Positions 50,567-58,072 of a stretch of 64,000 nucleotides of DNA are shown one piece after another (positions within the stretch are counted from its first letter, which is position 1; the number at the start of each line of letters is the position of its first letter). The notes under the pieces were generated by a model that made no database searches, had not been told where the DNA came from, and saw nothing but the letters and a program-made list of their open reading frames with translations. Made by a program: the position numbers and the translations under genes. Source of the DNA: Mycobacterium sp. E787 (lineage in GTDB: Bacteria; Actinomycetota; Actinomycetes; Mycobacteriales; Mycobacteriaceae); assembly GCF_001668725.1 (NCBI RefSeq), contig NZ_LZKL01000095.1, positions 1-64,000 of the forward strand, written 5' to 3'.

Positions 50567-51858
50567 GCTTGTCCCACAGCTTCCGCCTCGTAGGGACGGT
50601 CGGCGCGGAAGGCGCCACGGATGCAGTCCGGGCACGTGCCGCCGAGATGCGCGGCGACCTCGCCCGGGAACTGATCGAGCAGGGTGGCGGCCACGTTGGT
50701 GGCGGCGTCCAGCGTCGCGCACGCGCCGCGGCCCCGCAGCAGCACCGACCAGCGGCGCAACCGGTCGACGTCTTCCGTCGTCGCCGCGCCGTCCCGCAGC
50801 GCGCCGGCGGCGGCGGCCATCGCGGCCGTCCCGTTGAAGCATGACCCGCATTGCCCGGCGTTTTCGCGGTCGAAGTAGGCCAGCACCGACGCCGCGACCG
50901 CCACGGGGCAGTCGTCGGTGATGACCGAGATCGCGCCGCAGCCCAGGCCGCTGCCGAGCCGCCGCATCGTCTCGTGGTCCAGGGTCGTCTCCAGCACCCT
51001 GCGGTTGAGCAGGCCGGCGAAATACCCGCCCATCAGGGCCCCGCGGACCTGGTCCGGCGAAACCTGGTGCAGCGCAAGCAGTTCGGTAAAGGGCAGGCCG
51101 TGCGGCAGCTCGTAGAGCACCGGCGGCCGGCCGGCGCCGGTGATGGTGGCCAGGAAGGTCCCCGGGGACAGCGCGGTGCCCTGCGAGCGGAACGCCGCCG
51201 AACCGTGGCGCTGCAGGTAGGGCAGGTTGGCCAAGGTTTCGACATTGCTCACCAGCGTGGGCAGATCGTCCACGCCCGCCTCGAAGGGGCGCGGCGGCTT
51301 GTCGGTCGGCTTGGCCGGGCCGCCGTTGATCGCGCGGACCGCGGCGGTCTCCTCGCCGGCCACGTATCCGGGCTGCACCGTTACCATGCCGACCGTGATA
51401 CCGCCCAGCGCAACGGGATCGAGCTCGCCGAGCGCGGTCTCGACGTTGTGCGCCGACTCCGGATCGGACACGAAAACGTAGGCGCGGTCGGCACCGACCA
51501 TCGCCGCGGCCAGCCGCAGGCCGTCCAGGACCAGGTGCGGGCGGTTACGCAGCAGCCACCGGTCCTTGACCGAAGCCGGTTCTCCCTCTTCGCCGTTCGC
51601 GACGACGACGGTGCCGCCGGAGACAAGCCCGTTGTCGCGCACCGCACGCAGCTTGACCGCCAGCGGAAAGGCCGCACCGCCGCGGCCGACCAGCGCGCTG
51701 GAGTCGACCTCGCTCAGCAGGTCGCCGGGGTCGCCGAGGGGGTGGTATCCGCCCGAGCTTCGATACGCCGCGAGGTCTTCGCGTTGTCGGGCCAGCAACC
51801 GGGGTTCGAACCCGGTCGGGACGGCGGTGGTGACGGTCGTGGAGTGGGCGGTGTTCAC
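50563..51858 (-). CDS. NuoF-like NADH dehydrogenase flavoprotein subunit
   Basis: A 431-residue relative of the 51-kDa complex I/NuoF subunit: SALVGRGGAAFPLAVK and VVVANGEEGEPASVKDR are the FMN/NADH motifs, LVSNVETLANLP follows, a SLBB-like region (about 230-290) is followed by FAGLLNR, and ENAGQCGSCFNGTAAM then CATLDAATN provide the C-terminal 4Fe-4S Cys region. It lies alone with one ferredoxin, not in a complex I operon. GTG 51858 is chosen from context. It is a plausible NADH:ferredoxin reductase for the P450s and oxygenases of the regulon, since no classical ferredoxin reductase is seen here. Confidence 0.82.
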   Translation of the reverse strand: MNTAHSTTVTTAVPTGFEPRLLARQREDLAAYRSSGGYHPLGDPGDLLSEVDSSALVGRGGAAFPLAVKLRAVRDNGLVSGGTVVVANGEEGEPASVKDRWLLRNRPHLVLDGLRLAAAMVGADRAYVFVSDPESAHNVETALGELDPVALGGITVGMVTVQPGYVAGEETAAVRAINGGPAKPTDKPPRPFEAGVDDLPTLVSNVETLANLPYLQRHGSAAFRSQGTALSPGTFLATITGAGRPPVLYELPHGLPFTELLALHQVSPDQVRGALMGGYFAGLLNRRVLETTLDHETMRRLGSGLGCGAISVITDDCPVAVAASVLAYFDRENAGQCGSCFNGTAAMAAAAGALRDGAATTEDVDRLRRWSVLLRGRGACATLDAATNVAATLLDQFPGEVAAHLGGTCPDCIRGAFRADRPYEAEAVGQA

Positions 51859-51894
51859 GGCTGGCCTGCCATCGTCTTGGTTAGGCTTGCGCGC

Positions 51895-52368
51895 ATGCGA
51901 ACTGCGGTGGTGCGCGTCAACGTCGATCCGGAAAGCGTACTGACCGCTGCGCAACTACGAGACGGCATGGCCGCGCTCCTTGCGGTGGTCGGCGAGTCGG
52001 GCGCCGACGTGGTTCGCAACGACCTCGCGGCCATGCCCGCCGACCGCCGCGAGGTGGAACTGCTGATCGCGGCCGAGGACGGCGACACGGCCAGGACCGC
52101 CGCGATCGAGTTCTGCGCCAAGGTGTTCGGCGTTGCCCCGGTGCCGGGTGTGGTCACCTTCATCAGCCGGGGAACCGATGACGACGCTCGCGGTGTGTTG
52201 TCCGGGTTCGGGCTCGCCGGTGACATCGAGCGGACCGCGGGAGGCGACGGCTTCGACATCGTGTACGTGACGCTGCGCGAGGAGGACCTCGAGCGGATTC
52301 CGGAGAGCCGGGTTCACACCGCCCTCGAGGCGTCGCTCAACTGCGAGGTCCACATCCGTACCCGGTAG
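51895..52368 (+). CDS. Conserved hypothetical protein
   Basis: A 157-residue alpha/beta protein, divergent from the NuoF-like gene with only 36 bases between starts. No motif is recognised. It begins MRTAVVRVNVDPESVLT and ends with a charged strand-helix segment (VTLREEDLERIPESR). Codon use and frame quality suggest a real gene. It overlaps nothing and ends convergently, 26 bases from the hydrolase gene. Its function is unknown. Confidence 0.68.
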   Translation: MRTAVVRVNVDPESVLTAAQLRDGMAALLAVVGESGADVVRNDLAAMPADRREVELLIAAEDGDTARTAAIEFCAKVFGVAPVPGVVTFISRGTDDDARGVLSGFGLAGDIERTAGGDGFDIVYVTLREEDLERIPESRVHTALEASLNCEVHIRTR

Positions 52369-52394
52369 GAATCTCCAAAAACGACGTAGGGCCA

Positions 52395-53261
52395 TTACGA
52401 TTCCAGGAATTCGAGGATTGCGGGTGCCGCCTGGACCCACGTGTCGAACATGTTGAAGTGCTGCACCCTGCCCGCCGCGCGGTCCTCGGACGCGCGCTCC
52501 CACGCGTCCTCCGGCCAGGGCGGGTCGATGAGCTTCGATCCCTTGATCAGGCAACTGACTTCCAGCGAAGTCCGTTTCGGGTGATCCATGTCGTTCTCGC
52601 CGCCGCGAATGATGAGTGTCGGGACCTTGATGCGGTCGAACATCTCGTCCTCGACGCCCGGGATCGTCTGTCCCGGTTTGGAAACGAAGGCGTTGAGCCA
52701 GCGCAGCATCACCTTGAGGAATTCGTCTTGGTCGAAGTCGAGGAACCGCTGCTTGTTGTTCGGGTTCTCCTCGATCCGGTCGCGCCACTCCTGGACCTTC
52801 ACCACGCCGTCCATCCCGGTTCCGCGCACCGCGAGGATGCTCGGGATGATGTAGAAGGACCCCAGCACGAAGGTGCCGTAGATGCCGCCGACGATGTTCC
52901 ACACCACCAGCTTGGTGACCATCTCGGGATAGAGCATCGTGGTCAGCATGGAATCCCTTGCGCCGCCGGACCCTCCGGCGAGAATGCAGCGCTCGAAGCC
53001 CAGCCCGGTCACCAGCTTGTGCAGCGTCTCGGCGCGCATGTGCGACTCGCTCTGGCCGTAGAACTGCACGTCGGACGCGCCGCAATTGGGCCGGTCCCAC
53101 AGCAATACGCGGTAGCCCCCGGCGGCGAGCGCGTCGGCGAGCGGGCGCAAGCCCTCGATCTCCTTGCTGAACCGGCCGCCGGGGGTCAGGGCGATGAGCT
53201 CGCCAGAGTCGCCGAGGATTTCGTAGACGACGTTTCCCCCGTTGATCGCGATTGAAGGCAC
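52395..53261 (-). CDS. Alpha/beta hydrolase
   Basis: A 288-residue hydrolase. ALTPGGRFSKEIEGL is the N-terminal strand region, GGSGGARDS the nucleophile elbow, IRGGENDMDHPK the Asp loop, and a His in the VQHFNMF segment may complete the triad. The classic HG oxyanion is replaced by PGG, so the assignment of activity is less certain. It starts at ATG 53261, 15 bases after the Rieske ferredoxin stop. It belongs to a minus-strand operon with the Rieske ferredoxin and two amidohydrolases. Confidence 0.8.
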   Translation of the reverse strand: MPSIAINGGNVVYEILGDSGELIALTPGGRFSKEIEGLRPLADALAAGGYRVLLWDRPNCGASDVQFYGQSESHMRAETLHKLVTGLGFERCILAGGSGGARDSMLTTMLYPEMVTKLVVWNIVGGIYGTFVLGSFYIIPSILAVRGTGMDGVVKVQEWRDRIEENPNNKQRFLDFDQDEFLKVMLRWLNAFVSKPGQTIPGVEDEMFDRIKVPTLIIRGGENDMDHPKRTSLEVSCLIKGSKLIDPPWPEDAWERASEDRAAGRVQHFNMFDTWVQAAPAILEFLES

Positions 53262-53276
53262 CCGATTCTCCTGTGG

Positions 53277-53675
53277 TTAGGCCTGCACCAGAACGTCGTT
53301 GCCGACGACGCGCACCGGATAGGTGCGGATACTCCATTCGGGCTTGACCGCGGTGGTGCCGGTCGCCAGCTCGAAACCCCATTGGTGCCAGGGGCAATAG
53401 ATGAACTCCAGGTCGCGCACCATGACCGAGTCGCCCGCGGCGGTCTCGTCGACGATCGTGCGGCCGCGGGAGCGTCCCGAACACAGCGGACCGCCTTGGT
53501 GCGGACAGTAATTCGCGATGGCATAGAAGCTGCCGTTGACGTTGTAGACGCCGACACCATGCCGTCCGATCGGTACCAGCTTGTGCTTGCCCGGCGGGAT
53601 TTCGTCCACGGTGGCGACAACGTGCTCGCGGCCCTGGGCGAGGCGGGGCTCGGGCCGTTGGGATTCTTCGGTCAA
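53277..53675 (-). CDS. Rieske-type 2Fe-2S ferredoxin
   Basis: A 132-residue Rieske ferredoxin. CPHQGGPLC and CPWHQWGF supply the Cys2His2 cluster ligands (CxH...CxxH), within ADA-type Rieske strands (KLVPIGRHGVGVYNVNGSFYAIANYCP in pieces). It likely donates electrons to, or acts as a subunit of, an oxygenase, possibly the Rieske oxygenase at 35 kb. It begins one base after the amidohydrolase stop. Confidence 0.88.
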   Translation of the reverse strand: MTEESQRPEPRLAQGREHVVATVDEIPPGKHKLVPIGRHGVGVYNVNGSFYAIANYCPHQGGPLCSGRSRGRTIVDETAAGDSVMVRDLEFIYCPWHQWGFELATGTTAVKPEWSIRTYPVRVVGNDVLVQA

Positions 53676-53676
53676 C

Positions 53677-54822
53677 TCAGAGCACCCGGGTCTGACCCTC
53701 GAGGACCGGAACGGTCTCGGGCAGGTGATAGGTCGCGATGCCGTTCTTGTACATCACCGCGTCGCGGGCCGCCTTCGGAAGGTGCTTGACCAACCAGCGC
53801 GGGTCGTCGAACGTCCAGTGCGGGTAGTCCGACGAGAACAGCAAGATCTTTTCGCACTCCATCCATTCCAGCGCCCGGGTCAGCTCGGTCTTGTCCTCGG
53901 GGTAGTCCAGCGGCTGGGTGGTGAACTTGATGTGGTCCTTGACGTAGTCGGACGGCTTGCGCTTGATGTCCACCCACGACTTGCGCGCCGCGTAGATCGC
54001 ATCCATGCGCCACATCAGCGGCAAGATCCAGGTGAACGCGTGCTCGACGAACACGATCCGCAGCGTCGGGAACCTGTCGAAGACGCCGTCGAAGATCAGG
54101 CTCATCACCTGGTTGGCGGCCAGCAGCGAGTAGGTCACCATGAAGTCGTGGTTGTAGCTGGGGAATCCCACCGGCGGGATCGGCAGCTCCTCGAAATGGC
54201 TGCGCGACAGGTGGCAGCTGACGGTGATGTCGTGCTTGGTCGCCGCCGCCCAGATCGGGTCGTACTTCGGGTGGCCCCATGACGGGCGCGGCTCGGCCTT
54301 GATCAAGATCTGCGCCATGTAGGGGTGCCCGGCCCAGCGCTCGATCTCGCGCACGGACGCCTCGGGCTCCTCGATGGCGGCGCATATCGAACCGCGCCAC
54401 CGCTCGTGCCAGTTGTTGTGGCTGTCCAGCCAGTGATTGGCCTGCCAGTCGTTCAACGCTTGCGACATCGCGTGCTGCGCCTCCGGCAGCCGCGCCGGGT
54501 AGGCGGCCGGTTCCAGGATCGCGATGTCGGAGCCGGCCTCCATGATCAGCTGGCGGAACGCCAAGTCCGGGTCGCTGCAGGGGAATTCGCCGTTGGGGGG
54601 GAACGTGTCCACGCGCATGGCGTAACTGTGCGCGTAGTCCGGGGCGTCGTAGTAGATCTGCTCACCGATGTTGCGGGTGAGGAAGTACTTGCTGCGCCAG
54701 GGCTCGGGGATGTACGGGACGAGCTCGCCGCGCTTGGGCGACGGGTGGACATCCGAGTCGACGCACCGGACGGCTATGCGCTCGGCGGCGGGAAGCCGCT
54801 CCTGCGAATGGGTCAACGTCAT
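53677..54822 (-). CDS. Amidohydrolase family 2 protein (ACMSD-like)
   Basis: A 381-residue TIM-barrel amidohydrolase: RCVDSDVHPSPKRG, ITVSCHLSRSHFEELP, RIVFVEHAFTWILPLMWRMD and ILLFSSDYPHWTFDDP. DVHP has one of the two classical His residues. Members act on ring-derived carboxylates with a metal ion. GAGGAG precedes ATG 54822. It is a paralogue of the adjacent 54852-55952 gene in the same operon; two different but related amidohydrolases in tandem suggest sequential steps or a heteromer. Confidence 0.85.
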   Translation of the reverse strand: MTLTHSQERLPAAERIAVRCVDSDVHPSPKRGELVPYIPEPWRSKYFLTRNIGEQIYYDAPDYAHSYAMRVDTFPPNGEFPCSDPDLAFRQLIMEAGSDIAILEPAAYPARLPEAQHAMSQALNDWQANHWLDSHNNWHERWRGSICAAIEEPEASVREIERWAGHPYMAQILIKAEPRPSWGHPKYDPIWAAATKHDITVSCHLSRSHFEELPIPPVGFPSYNHDFMVTYSLLAANQVMSLIFDGVFDRFPTLRIVFVEHAFTWILPLMWRMDAIYAARKSWVDIKRKPSDYVKDHIKFTTQPLDYPEDKTELTRALEWMECEKILLFSSDYPHWTFDDPRWLVKHLPKAARDAVMYKNGIATYHLPETVPVLEGQTRVL

Positions 54823-54851
54823 CTGAAACTCCTCGGTCTCACGTCGTACTT

Positions 54852-55952
54852 CTACTGTGCGCCCACCTCGGCGGGGATGTCTATGCCGTACAGCCCCGCC
54901 GCGTTGCGCCAGCACAACTTTTCCCGCTGTTCTGCCGACAGCGCACTGGGCAGCTTTTTGGCGTCGGCGCACTGCCAGTGCGGATAACTGGAACCGAACA
55001 TGACCATGTCGTCCTTGCCGGTGAAGCCGAACCATTCGCCGGCGAACTCGGCGTCACCGGGTCCGTCGAGGCTGCCCTGGATGAAATAGACGTGACCGGG
55101 CAGGTAGTCGCTGGGGATCCGCGGCGCCCAGGGCGTCTGTTCGAGGTGCGGCCGGCCGAACGTGTCCATCCGCCAGATGAACGGTGTCACGAAGTCGGCC
55201 GCGCCATCGCCCCAGACGAACTTCAGACCGGAGAAGCGCTCGAACACGCCCTCGGCGATCATGTTCATCAGGTGATAGATGTAGTTCAGCGCCATGAAAC
55301 TCACGTACTGCTCGTAGGTGCGGGTGTTCCCGGACGGCGTCGGCGCGAAGGCGATGCCCGAGCCGACCTCGATGTGCGCGGCAACGGGAAGGCCGGCGTC
55401 GACCGCGGCTTCCCACAGCGGCCAGAACTGCGGTTTGCCGTAGAGCTCTCGCGACTGCAGCGGAACGCCGATCTGAACCACGCGTGGATGCCCGCGCCAT
55501 TTCTCGATCTCCCGCAGGGCGCCGGCGATGTCGTCGGGATTCACCCGAATGGTGCCGCGGAACCGCTCGCCGAACTCGCCGGACTCCAGCCAGTCGGCCA
55601 CCATCATCTCGTTGTGGGCCGCGTGCAGCGCGCTGCCCAGGTGCCGGTCCGGCATGATGCCCCGCCCCATCGGGTGCAGGACCGCCACGTCGACACCGCG
55701 CTTCGAAAATAGTTCTCGGGCAACGAATTCGGGATCCGAACCGGGGTACTGGCGGTCCGGGCCCTCGGTGTTGGGCGCGTACTCGCCGCCCGGGGCGCCG
55801 TACCAGTCCATCTCGTAGTCGGGGAAGCCGCGGCTCTTGAACGGCTCGCGGAGCACCTTCCGCAGCGCCTTGTTGGACGGGAAGAAGATGTGCACGCTCG
55901 CGTCGATGAGCGGCGTGCGCGTTCCGTCGGCGTGTTCGATCACGAATGCCAT
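54852..55952 (-). CDS. Amidohydrolase family 2 protein (ACMSD-like)
   Basis: A 366-residue barrel protein: LIDASVHIFFPSN, GLPVAAHIEVGSG, FERFSGLKFVWGDGAADFVTPFIWRMD and DMVMFGSSYPHW. It resembles the following amidohydrolase but the last motif has SSYPHW, where the usual Asp is Ser, so the catalytic Asp may be lost. It is the first gene of the minus-strand operon (amidohydrolase, amidohydrolase, Rieske ferredoxin, hydrolase). Operator-like sites lie upstream at 55999 and 56119-56133. Confidence 0.83.
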   Translation of the reverse strand: MAFVIEHADGTRTPLIDASVHIFFPSNKALRKVLREPFKSRGFPDYEMDWYGAPGGEYAPNTEGPDRQYPGSDPEFVARELFSKRGVDVAVLHPMGRGIMPDRHLGSALHAAHNEMMVADWLESGEFGERFRGTIRVNPDDIAGALREIEKWRGHPRVVQIGVPLQSRELYGKPQFWPLWEAAVDAGLPVAAHIEVGSGIAFAPTPSGNTRTYEQYVSFMALNYIYHLMNMIAEGVFERFSGLKFVWGDGAADFVTPFIWRMDTFGRPHLEQTPWAPRIPSDYLPGHVYFIQGSLDGPGDAEFAGEWFGFTGKDDMVMFGSSYPHWQCADAKKLPSALSAEQREKLCWRNAAGLYGIDIPAEVGAQ

Positions 55953-55998
55953 CCTTCGGCGCGGTTAGCCAAAGTGGGCCCAGGCGGGCCATATGATA

Positions 55999-56015
55999 GA
56001 TAATCTAACATTCTC
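55999..56015. promoter_or_regulatory. Weak GAGAAT-type site with 5-base spacer (site 7)
   Basis: GATAAT-CTAAC-ATTCTC keeps both half-sites (one mismatch) but with a 5-base rather than 3-base spacer. It lies 47 bp before the 55952 start. It may be a poor or spurious site. Confidence 0.25.
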
Positions 56016-56118
56016 TTCAACGGTCGATCAACGGGGTTCCGGTAAGCGTTTCGATTAATCATCGTCCCTGGTCGCGGGCACTTTCGCGGTCGTCGTGCAA
56101 GTATGGTTCTTAAAACTG

Positions 56119-56133
56119 GATAATACCATTCTC
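56119..56133. promoter_or_regulatory. GAGAATnnnATTCTC site with one mismatch (site 8)
   Basis: GATAAT-ACC-ATTCTC matches 11 of 12 defined positions. It sits 167 bp upstream of the amidohydrolase start (55952, minus) and beside the decayed dehydrogenase gene. Confidence 0.55.
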
Positions 56134-56159
56134 CTGGCCGTGGATAAGTGCCATCCGCC

Positions 56160-56411
56160 TCTATCCTGAGCCGCAACCCGGCAGGCCGGCGACGGGCCTA
56201 CGGTCACGCCGGCCGCCTCTTCAAGGGGTTTGATGACCGCGGTGAAGTCGGAGCCGCGCCCTGGTCGCGTGCGGTGGCCTCCCACAGCCGGCCGATCGTT
56301 TCGGCGATCTGTGCCGGGACGCCGAGCCCGTGTGCCTCGTCGAGGTAGAGCTGCACGTCTTTGACCATCAGCCCGGCCCATGTTTCCCAAGCCGACAGAC
56401 CCGATCAGCAT
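56160..56411 (-). pseudogene. Internally deleted 3-hydroxyisobutyrate dehydrogenase-like gene
   Basis: The minus strand opens with ATG at 56411 giving MLIGSVGLGNMGRA, the family Rossmann start. It then jumps, in another frame, to LMVKDVQLYLDEAHGLGVPA and QIAETIGRLWEATARDQGA, then after a further shift to GSDFTAVIKPLEEAAGVTVG, all pieces of the C-terminal domain. The middle of a normal gene (about 600 bp) is missing. Intact relatives are at 46007-47631. It follows the CMD gene by nine bases. Confidence 0.65.
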
Positions 56412-56420
56412 CGTGGACGC

Positions 56421-56801
56421 CTAGTCCCCGTCTACTTCGGCGAACGCCTCACTCGCGATGCGAAAGCTGTCGACGGCGGCGGGCACGCCGGCGTAAATCG
56501 CGACCTGGAGGAAGATCTCGCGGATCTCGTCGCGCGTGACGCCGTTGGTCAGCGCCGCCTTGACATGCGTGCGTAATTCGTTGGGCCGGTTGAGCACTGA
56601 GATCATGGCCAGGTTGAGCATGCTGCGCGTCTTCAGCGTCAGGCCCTCGCGCCCCCAGACCGCGCCCCAGCAGTACTCCGTGACGAGATCCTGCAGAGGC
56701 TTGGTGAAGTCGTTCGCGTTGGTCAGCGCTCGGTTGACGTATTCCTCGCCCAGCACCGCGGAGCGGATCTCAAGTCCTCGTTGGTAGGTTTCGCTGGCCA
56801 A
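56421..56801 (-). CDS. Carboxymuconolactone decarboxylase-family protein
   Basis: A 126-residue CMD protein: YCWGAVWGREGLTLKTRSMLNLAMISVLNRPNELRTHVKAALTNGVTRDEIREIFLQVAIYAG (in pieces). This fits the gamma-carboxymuconolactone decarboxylase group, which decarboxylates lactones or, in some cases, acts as a reductase. TTG 56801 follows AAGGAG with good spacing; no ATG fits. The decayed dehydrogenase follows. A divergent promoter region with site 9 separates it from the acyl-CoA dehydrogenase operon. Confidence 0.85.
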   Translation of the reverse strand: MASETYQRGLEIRSAVLGEEYVNRALTNANDFTKPLQDLVTEYCWGAVWGREGLTLKTRSMLNLAMISVLNRPNELRTHVKAALTNGVTRDEIREIFLQVAIYAGVPAAVDSFRIASEAFAEVDGD

Positions 56802-56879
56802 TGGTCTGCTCCTTCGACGGCTTCGGGCGTCCTGCTGATATGACCTTCGTATAGCAGCCACGGCCCGAGGAGAAATCCT

Positions 56880-56986
56880 GAGTGAGCGGGCAGCGACGTC
56901 TGGGTGTGATGTCGGCCGCCCGGACCATCCGGCGATTCACCGACGAGGCGGTCGCCACCATCTGGCGCTCTCGGGCACTCCATAGT
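56880..56986 (+). pseudogene. Possible nitroreductase N-terminal scrap
   Basis: A short plus-strand reading frame from GTG 56881 gives MSAARTIRRFTDEAV then a stop after about 20 more residues. RTIRRFTDEAV resembles the start of nitroreductase-family proteins. Nothing follows in frame. It may be a decayed gene or chance; the evidence is thin. Confidence 0.25.
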
Positions 56987-57015
56987 CGCTTTTCGAGATT
57001 ACCGCTTCCGTGTTA

Positions 57016-57030
57016 GAGAATGTTATTCTC
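57016..57030. promoter_or_regulatory. GAGAATnnnATTCTC operator, perfect (site 9), acyl-CoA dehydrogenase pair promoter
   Basis: GAGAAT-GTT-ATTCTC lies 32 bp upstream of the acyl-CoA dehydrogenase ATG at 57062, a typical repressor position. It is the most downstream perfect copy of the palindrome. Confidence 0.8.
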
Positions 57031-57061
57031 GCGAAGGCGGTGAAGACAGGAGGCGGCCCGG

Positions 57062-58072
57062 ATGCTGTTGGAGTTCGATGCTGATCAGCGGCTGTGGCAG
57101 AAGACCGTTCGCGACGCCGTTGCCAAGCAGTGCCCGCCCTCGTTGGTGCGCGGCGTCGCCGAGGACAATGGCGACCCAACGCCCCTCTGGGAAGGATTGT
57201 GGAAGTCGTACGTCGACCAGGGCTGGACCGAGCTCAACGACCCGGCCGGCGCCGTGGAACTCGCCATCGTGCTCGAGGAGTTGGGACGCGCGACCGACCC
57301 CACCCCGTTCCTGGCGACGATGAGCCAGTTTGCCCCGCTGACCGCCGACCGGTTCGACCCGCACGAGTCCGGGACCGCCGTGTACGGCGGAGTCTGGGCG
57401 CACCGGGACGCCGACGGCTGGGTGCTGGACGGCACCGCGCGCCACGTCCTCGACGGCGATCGCGTCGACCGGGTGGCCGTGGTGACCGACGCCGGGGTGT
57501 TCGTCGTCGCGGCCAACCAGGTGTCGGCCCGCCGCTCGGCGGTGTTCGACCCCGTCCTACACGTCGCCGACCTTTCTTTCGGTGAGGTCCGGGTGCCCGA
57601 CAGCGCCCGGCTCGCCGTCGACGCCGAGCGCGCGCACCACGTCGCGCTGACCGGCATGGCGATCACGATGGTCGGCGCCTGCCAGCGCATCCTCGACATG
57701 GTCCTCGACCACGTCCGCAACCGGCAGCAGTTCGGTGTACCGATCGGCTCGTTCCAGGCCGTCCAGCACAAGGCCGCCGACATGCACGTCGCGGTGGAGC
57801 GCGCCCGGGCGCTGGCCTACTTCGCGGCGCTGACGATCGCCGCCGACGACCCGCGGCGCCGACTCGCCGCCGCCATGGCCAAGGCGTCGGCGGGGGAGTG
57901 CCAGTCGCTCGTATTCCGGCACGGCTTGCAGCTTTTCGGGGCGATGGGCTTCACGTGGGAGAACGACCTGCAGTTCGCGCTGAAGCGGGCCAAGGCGGGC
58001 GAGCTCATGCTCGGCGGCGCCGCGGAACACCGGGCGCGGATCGCCGAGGAGTACCGTGCAGCTGACTTTTGA
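57062..58072 (+). CDS. Acyl-CoA dehydrogenase small subunit (FadE28-type)
   Basis: A 336-residue dehydrogenase shorter than typical enzymes. The N-domain is LEFDADQRLWQKTVRDAV, the beta domain is divergent (VYGGVWAHRDADGWVLDGTARHV), and the C-domain has VRNRQQFGVPIGSFQAVQHKAADMHV and LFGAMGFTWENDLQFALKRAK. It resembles the alpha-type partner of FadE28/FadE29 heterotetramers in side-chain oxidation. GGAGGCGG precedes ATG 57062. Its last 17 bases overlap the large-subunit gene, so the pair is cotranslated. Confidence 0.88.
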   Translation: MLLEFDADQRLWQKTVRDAVAKQCPPSLVRGVAEDNGDPTPLWEGLWKSYVDQGWTELNDPAGAVELAIVLEELGRATDPTPFLATMSQFAPLTADRFDPHESGTAVYGGVWAHRDADGWVLDGTARHVLDGDRVDRVAVVTDAGVFVVAANQVSARRSAVFDPVLHVADLSFGEVRVPDSARLAVDAERAHHVALTGMAITMVGACQRILDMVLDHVRNRQQFGVPIGSFQAVQHKAADMHVAVERARALAYFAALTIAADDPRRRLAAAMAKASAGECQSLVFRHGLQLFGAMGFTWENDLQFALKRAKAGELMLGGAAEHRARIAEEYRAADF

